8,018 nucleotides of DNA from JAHEEM01 sp036396795 (GTDB taxonomy: Bacteria; Pseudomonadota; Gammaproteobacteria; Steroidobacterales; Rariloculaceae). Shown in pieces: positions 6,421 to 8,018 of the stretch. The stretch spans positions 1 to 8,018 of the forward strand of contig DASWKF010000129.1 in the NCBI GenBank assembly GCA_036396795.1, given 5' to 3'. Position numbers and translations under genes: made by a program. Numbering within the stretch: position 1 is the first letter of the stretch; every line of letters starts with the position of its first letter. The notes below the pieces were generated by a model. That model saw only the letters and a list, made by a program, of their open reading frames with translations, made no database searches and was not told where the DNA came from.

Positions 6421-6437
6421 ACGCCCCCTAAAGGCGT
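6421..6437. repeat. Short inverted repeat abutting the patatin start codon
   Basis: ACGCC (6421-6425) and GGCGT (6433-6437) are complementary across a 7-base loop. In patatin mRNA the hairpin would contain part of the Shine-Dalgarno sequence and touch the start codon, so it could restrict ribosome access. Five base pairs is short enough to be chance in GC-rich DNA. The rest of the 110-bp divergent gap to the transporter start (6438-6530) contains a small CAAG-G-CTTG palindrome (6446-6454) and the paired arms GCGGC/GCCGC (6466-6470 and 6484-6488). No convincing promoter was seen. Confidence 0.35.
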
Positions 6438-6530
6438 CATGGCCTCAAGGCTTGTCTCTATTGTAGCGGCAAAACGCATTCGAGCCGCGATTGCCAGATT
6501 ATGGTCGGCTGTGCAATTGTTCTCGCGCCC

Positions 6531-7826
6531 ATGACCAACGACGACTCCAAGAGCCTCGCGGCGCCGACCCGGTTCCGCTGGTCGATACTTGTCCTGTTCA
6601 GCCTCCTCTACCTGATCTCCTACATAGATCGAGGCATCACCTCGGTCGTTGCGCCCGAGATCAGAGCGGACCTGGGCTTGAGCCTGACGGATATGGGCGT
6701 GGTGCTCGCCGCCTTCACCTGGGCATACGCCGTCGCTCAGGTTCCGGTGGGCTGGATGGGCGACCGTTTCGGCCCGAAGCGAGTGCTCACGATCATCATC
6801 CTGGTCGTCTCGGCCTCGGTCTCGATGACCGGCGCCGCCGTCGGCTTCACGACGCTGCTGCTGTCGCGCGTTTTCCTCGGCCTCGGGGAGGCCGGCGCGT
6901 TCCCGGTGGCCAGCCGCGGCATGCAGATGTGGTTCGCGCGGGCTGAAAGAGGCCGCATCCAGGGGATCACGCATCTGTTCAGCCGATTCGCGGTCGCAGG
7001 CACGCCGTTGGTCGCGGGGGTCATCGTCCTCGCGTGGGGTTGGCGGGCGGCATTTTTCGTCGCCGGTGTCCTCGGTCTCCTCTGGTGCGTCGCCTTCGTC
7101 GCGATTTACAGAAACACGCCCGAGCAGCATCCGCGAGTCAACGATGCCGAGCTGGCCGAGATTCGCGGCCGCGACTCCGACGGCTCCGTCGTGGCACTCA
7201 GCTCGGCCAGGGTCGCCGTGCCATGGGGCAGGATACTGCGGGCGCGCAACATGCTCTACATCGCGCTGGGCTATTGCTGCTTCTTCTTCGGTACGAATTT
7301 CTACCTCACCTGGTACCCCACTTATCTGCGCGAGTACCGCGGATTGAGCTTGCTGGAGCTGGGATTGATCGGCTCGTTGCCGCTGATTGCAGGCATGATC
7401 GGCGACGTGGTCGGCGGCACTCTGACGGACCTGATCCTCAAGCGGACCGGCAATGCGCGGCTGGCGCGCCGCGCAGTCGCCGCACCGGGTTTCATGATGG
7501 CCGCCCTGTTCGTCATTCCGGCGGCCATGACGGCAAGCGCCTCGGTCGCGGTGCTCTGCCTTGCGATGTCGTTTTTCTTTCTCGAGCTCGTGATCGGGCC
7601 CGCCTGGGCGGTGCCGATGGACGTCGGCGGGCAGTTCAGCGGCACCGTGACGGCGATCATGAACATGGCCGGTGCATTCGCGGCGTCATTGACGCCGCTG
7701 ATCTACGGCAGCCTTTTTGATCGCGGTTACTGGATCGCGCCTTTCTTCGTGTCGGCAGGCGTGCTATTTATCGGCGGGCTGATTTGGATCTTTCTCATCG
7801 ATCCGGAGAAATCCGTAGTCGACTGA
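6531..7826 (+). CDS. MFS transporter, anion:cation symporter (ACS) family
   Basis: This is a predicted 431-residue inner-membrane carrier, probably proton-coupled, for an organic anion. It shows the 12-helix pattern with a polar central loop (about residues 195-235). TM1 ends in SYIDRG, and the TM2-TM3 loop has MFS motif A, GWMGDRFGPKR (residues 74-84). TM4 carries RVFLGLGEAGAFPVASRG, the signature I associate with ACS members such as the hexuronate, glucarate and phthalate carriers. The second half shows the related TM8-TM9 loop GGTLTDLILKRTG. Substrate cannot be read from the sequence. The start is uncertain: an in-frame ATG at 6501 would add MVGCAIVLAP, but homologues normally begin with a short polar tail before FRW, so 6531 is preferred. 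Neither start has a recognisable ribosome binding site. A probable molybdoenzyme gene starts 25 bases after the stop, which suggests cotranscription and a shared substrate, though this is inference. Confidence 0.93.
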   Translation: MTNDDSKSLAAPTRFRWSILVLFSLLYLISYIDRGITSVVAPEIRADLGLSLTDMGVVLAAFTWAYAVAQVPVGWMGDRFGPKRVLTIIILVVSASVSMTGAAVGFTTLLLSRVFLGLGEAGAFPVASRGMQMWFARAERGRIQGITHLFSRFAVAGTPLVAGVIVLAWGWRAAFFVAGVLGLLWCVAFVAIYRNTPEQHPRVNDAELAEIRGRDSDGSVVALSSARVAVPWGRILRARNMLYIALGYCCFFFGTNFYLTWYPTYLREYRGLSLLELGLIGSLPLIAGMIGDVVGGTLTDLILKRTGNARLARRAVAAPGFMMAALFVIPAAMTASASVAVLCLAMSFFFLELVIGPAWAVPMDVGGQFSGTVTAIMNMAGAFAASLTPLIYGSLFDRGYWIAPFFVSAGVLFIGGLIWIFLIDPEKSVVD

Positions 7827-7851
7827 AAGCACTGACGGGGAGCCACGAGTC

Positions 7852-8018
7852 ATGAGCCACGATAATCCGACGACCCGCGAGCGCCGAGAGTTGGTCGCCG
7901 GCGGCCGCCTGGCCGTCGCATTCGTATTCGGCTTTGCGCCGATCGCTTGTCAAGACGCCGCACAGGAGGAGTCGGCGACGCCGGCCGTTGCCGCGAGTGG
8001 GATGTCCGCGAACCGTTG
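7852..8018 (+). CDS. N-terminus of a putative molybdopterin-binding dehydrogenase subunit (cut by window edge)
   Basis: I translated 55 residues from the ATG at 7852; the frame stays open to the end of the window. A GGGGAG sequence (7837-7842) precedes the start at a slightly long distance of 9 bases. The N-terminus has a twin arginine (RERRELVAGG, R11-R12), then a hydrophobic stretch (residues 20-32), then an Ala/Glu-rich linker ending near SANR. This resembles the Tat-like leader and early linker of the large subunit of xanthine dehydrogenase-family enzymes, such as the isoquinoline 1-oxidoreductase or nicotinate dehydrogenase B type. In those proteins a similar linker precedes the first catalytic domain. 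No catalytic domain is visible here, so the call rests on leader resemblance alone. Cys33 after PIA gives a poor lipobox, so a lipoprotein is a weaker alternative. I am fairly sure it is a gene, and unsure of its function. Confidence 0.5.
   Translation, partial: MSHDNPTTRERRELVAGGRLAVAFVFGFAPIACQDAAQEESATPAVAASGMSANR

Noticed and set aside
6417..7130. Minus-strand open frame of 237 codons opposite the transporter N-terminus
   Set aside because: It is a highly charged shadow frame (Arg, Asp, Glu and His rich) over the transporter. Only its last seven codons, as a possible leader ORF, were kept as a finding.

Overview
The window is a GC-rich bacterial chromosomal segment, densely coded on both strands. 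It looks proteobacterial (beta or gamma is my guess): the CorA C-terminus closely resembles enterobacterial CorA, the peroxiredoxin resembles the Pseudomonas LsfA type, and the two small secreted proteins are of a kind I associate with that phylum. No tRNA, rRNA, CRISPR array, insertion sequence, integrase or phage gene was seen. Every gene of recognisable family has its key motifs intact, so this reads as an ordinary housekeeping and accessory region, not a mobile island.

Layout. A cardiolipin synthase gene (1-1310, minus strand) runs off the left edge. Divergent from it, a malonyl-CoA decarboxylase gene (1375-2751) and a corA magnesium-channel gene (2763-3758) form a tight plus-strand pair. 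corA converges, with 7 bases between the stops, on a 1-Cys peroxiredoxin gene (3766-4425, minus). From the same 177-bp divergent gap a two-gene plus-strand unit begins (4603-5076 and 5063-5587). It encodes two small exported proteins that share an unusual cysteine-containing module; in the second protein that module is split by a glycine-zipper segment. The second of these overlaps, tail to tail, a patatin-like phospholipase gene (5551-6420, minus). Divergent from the patatin gene, an ACS-family MFS transporter gene (6531-7826) is followed 25 bases later by a gene cut by the right edge (7852-8018). Its N-terminus resembles the molybdopterin-binding subunit of a xanthine/isoquinoline dehydrogenase-type enzyme.

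How the genes may fit together. Several products act on membranes or lipids: cardiolipin synthase, malonyl-CoA decarboxylase, the patatin lipase, and the glycine-zipper envelope protein. However, they lie in separate transcription units on alternating strands, so a common pathway is not shown. Plausible transcription units are mcd-corA, the two secreted-protein genes, and transporter plus putative molybdoenzyme; the last could be an uptake-and-oxidation unit for an organic acid or heterocycle. I found no convincing undescribed multi-gene system. The most distinctive feature is the tandem pair of secreted proteins with the split module.
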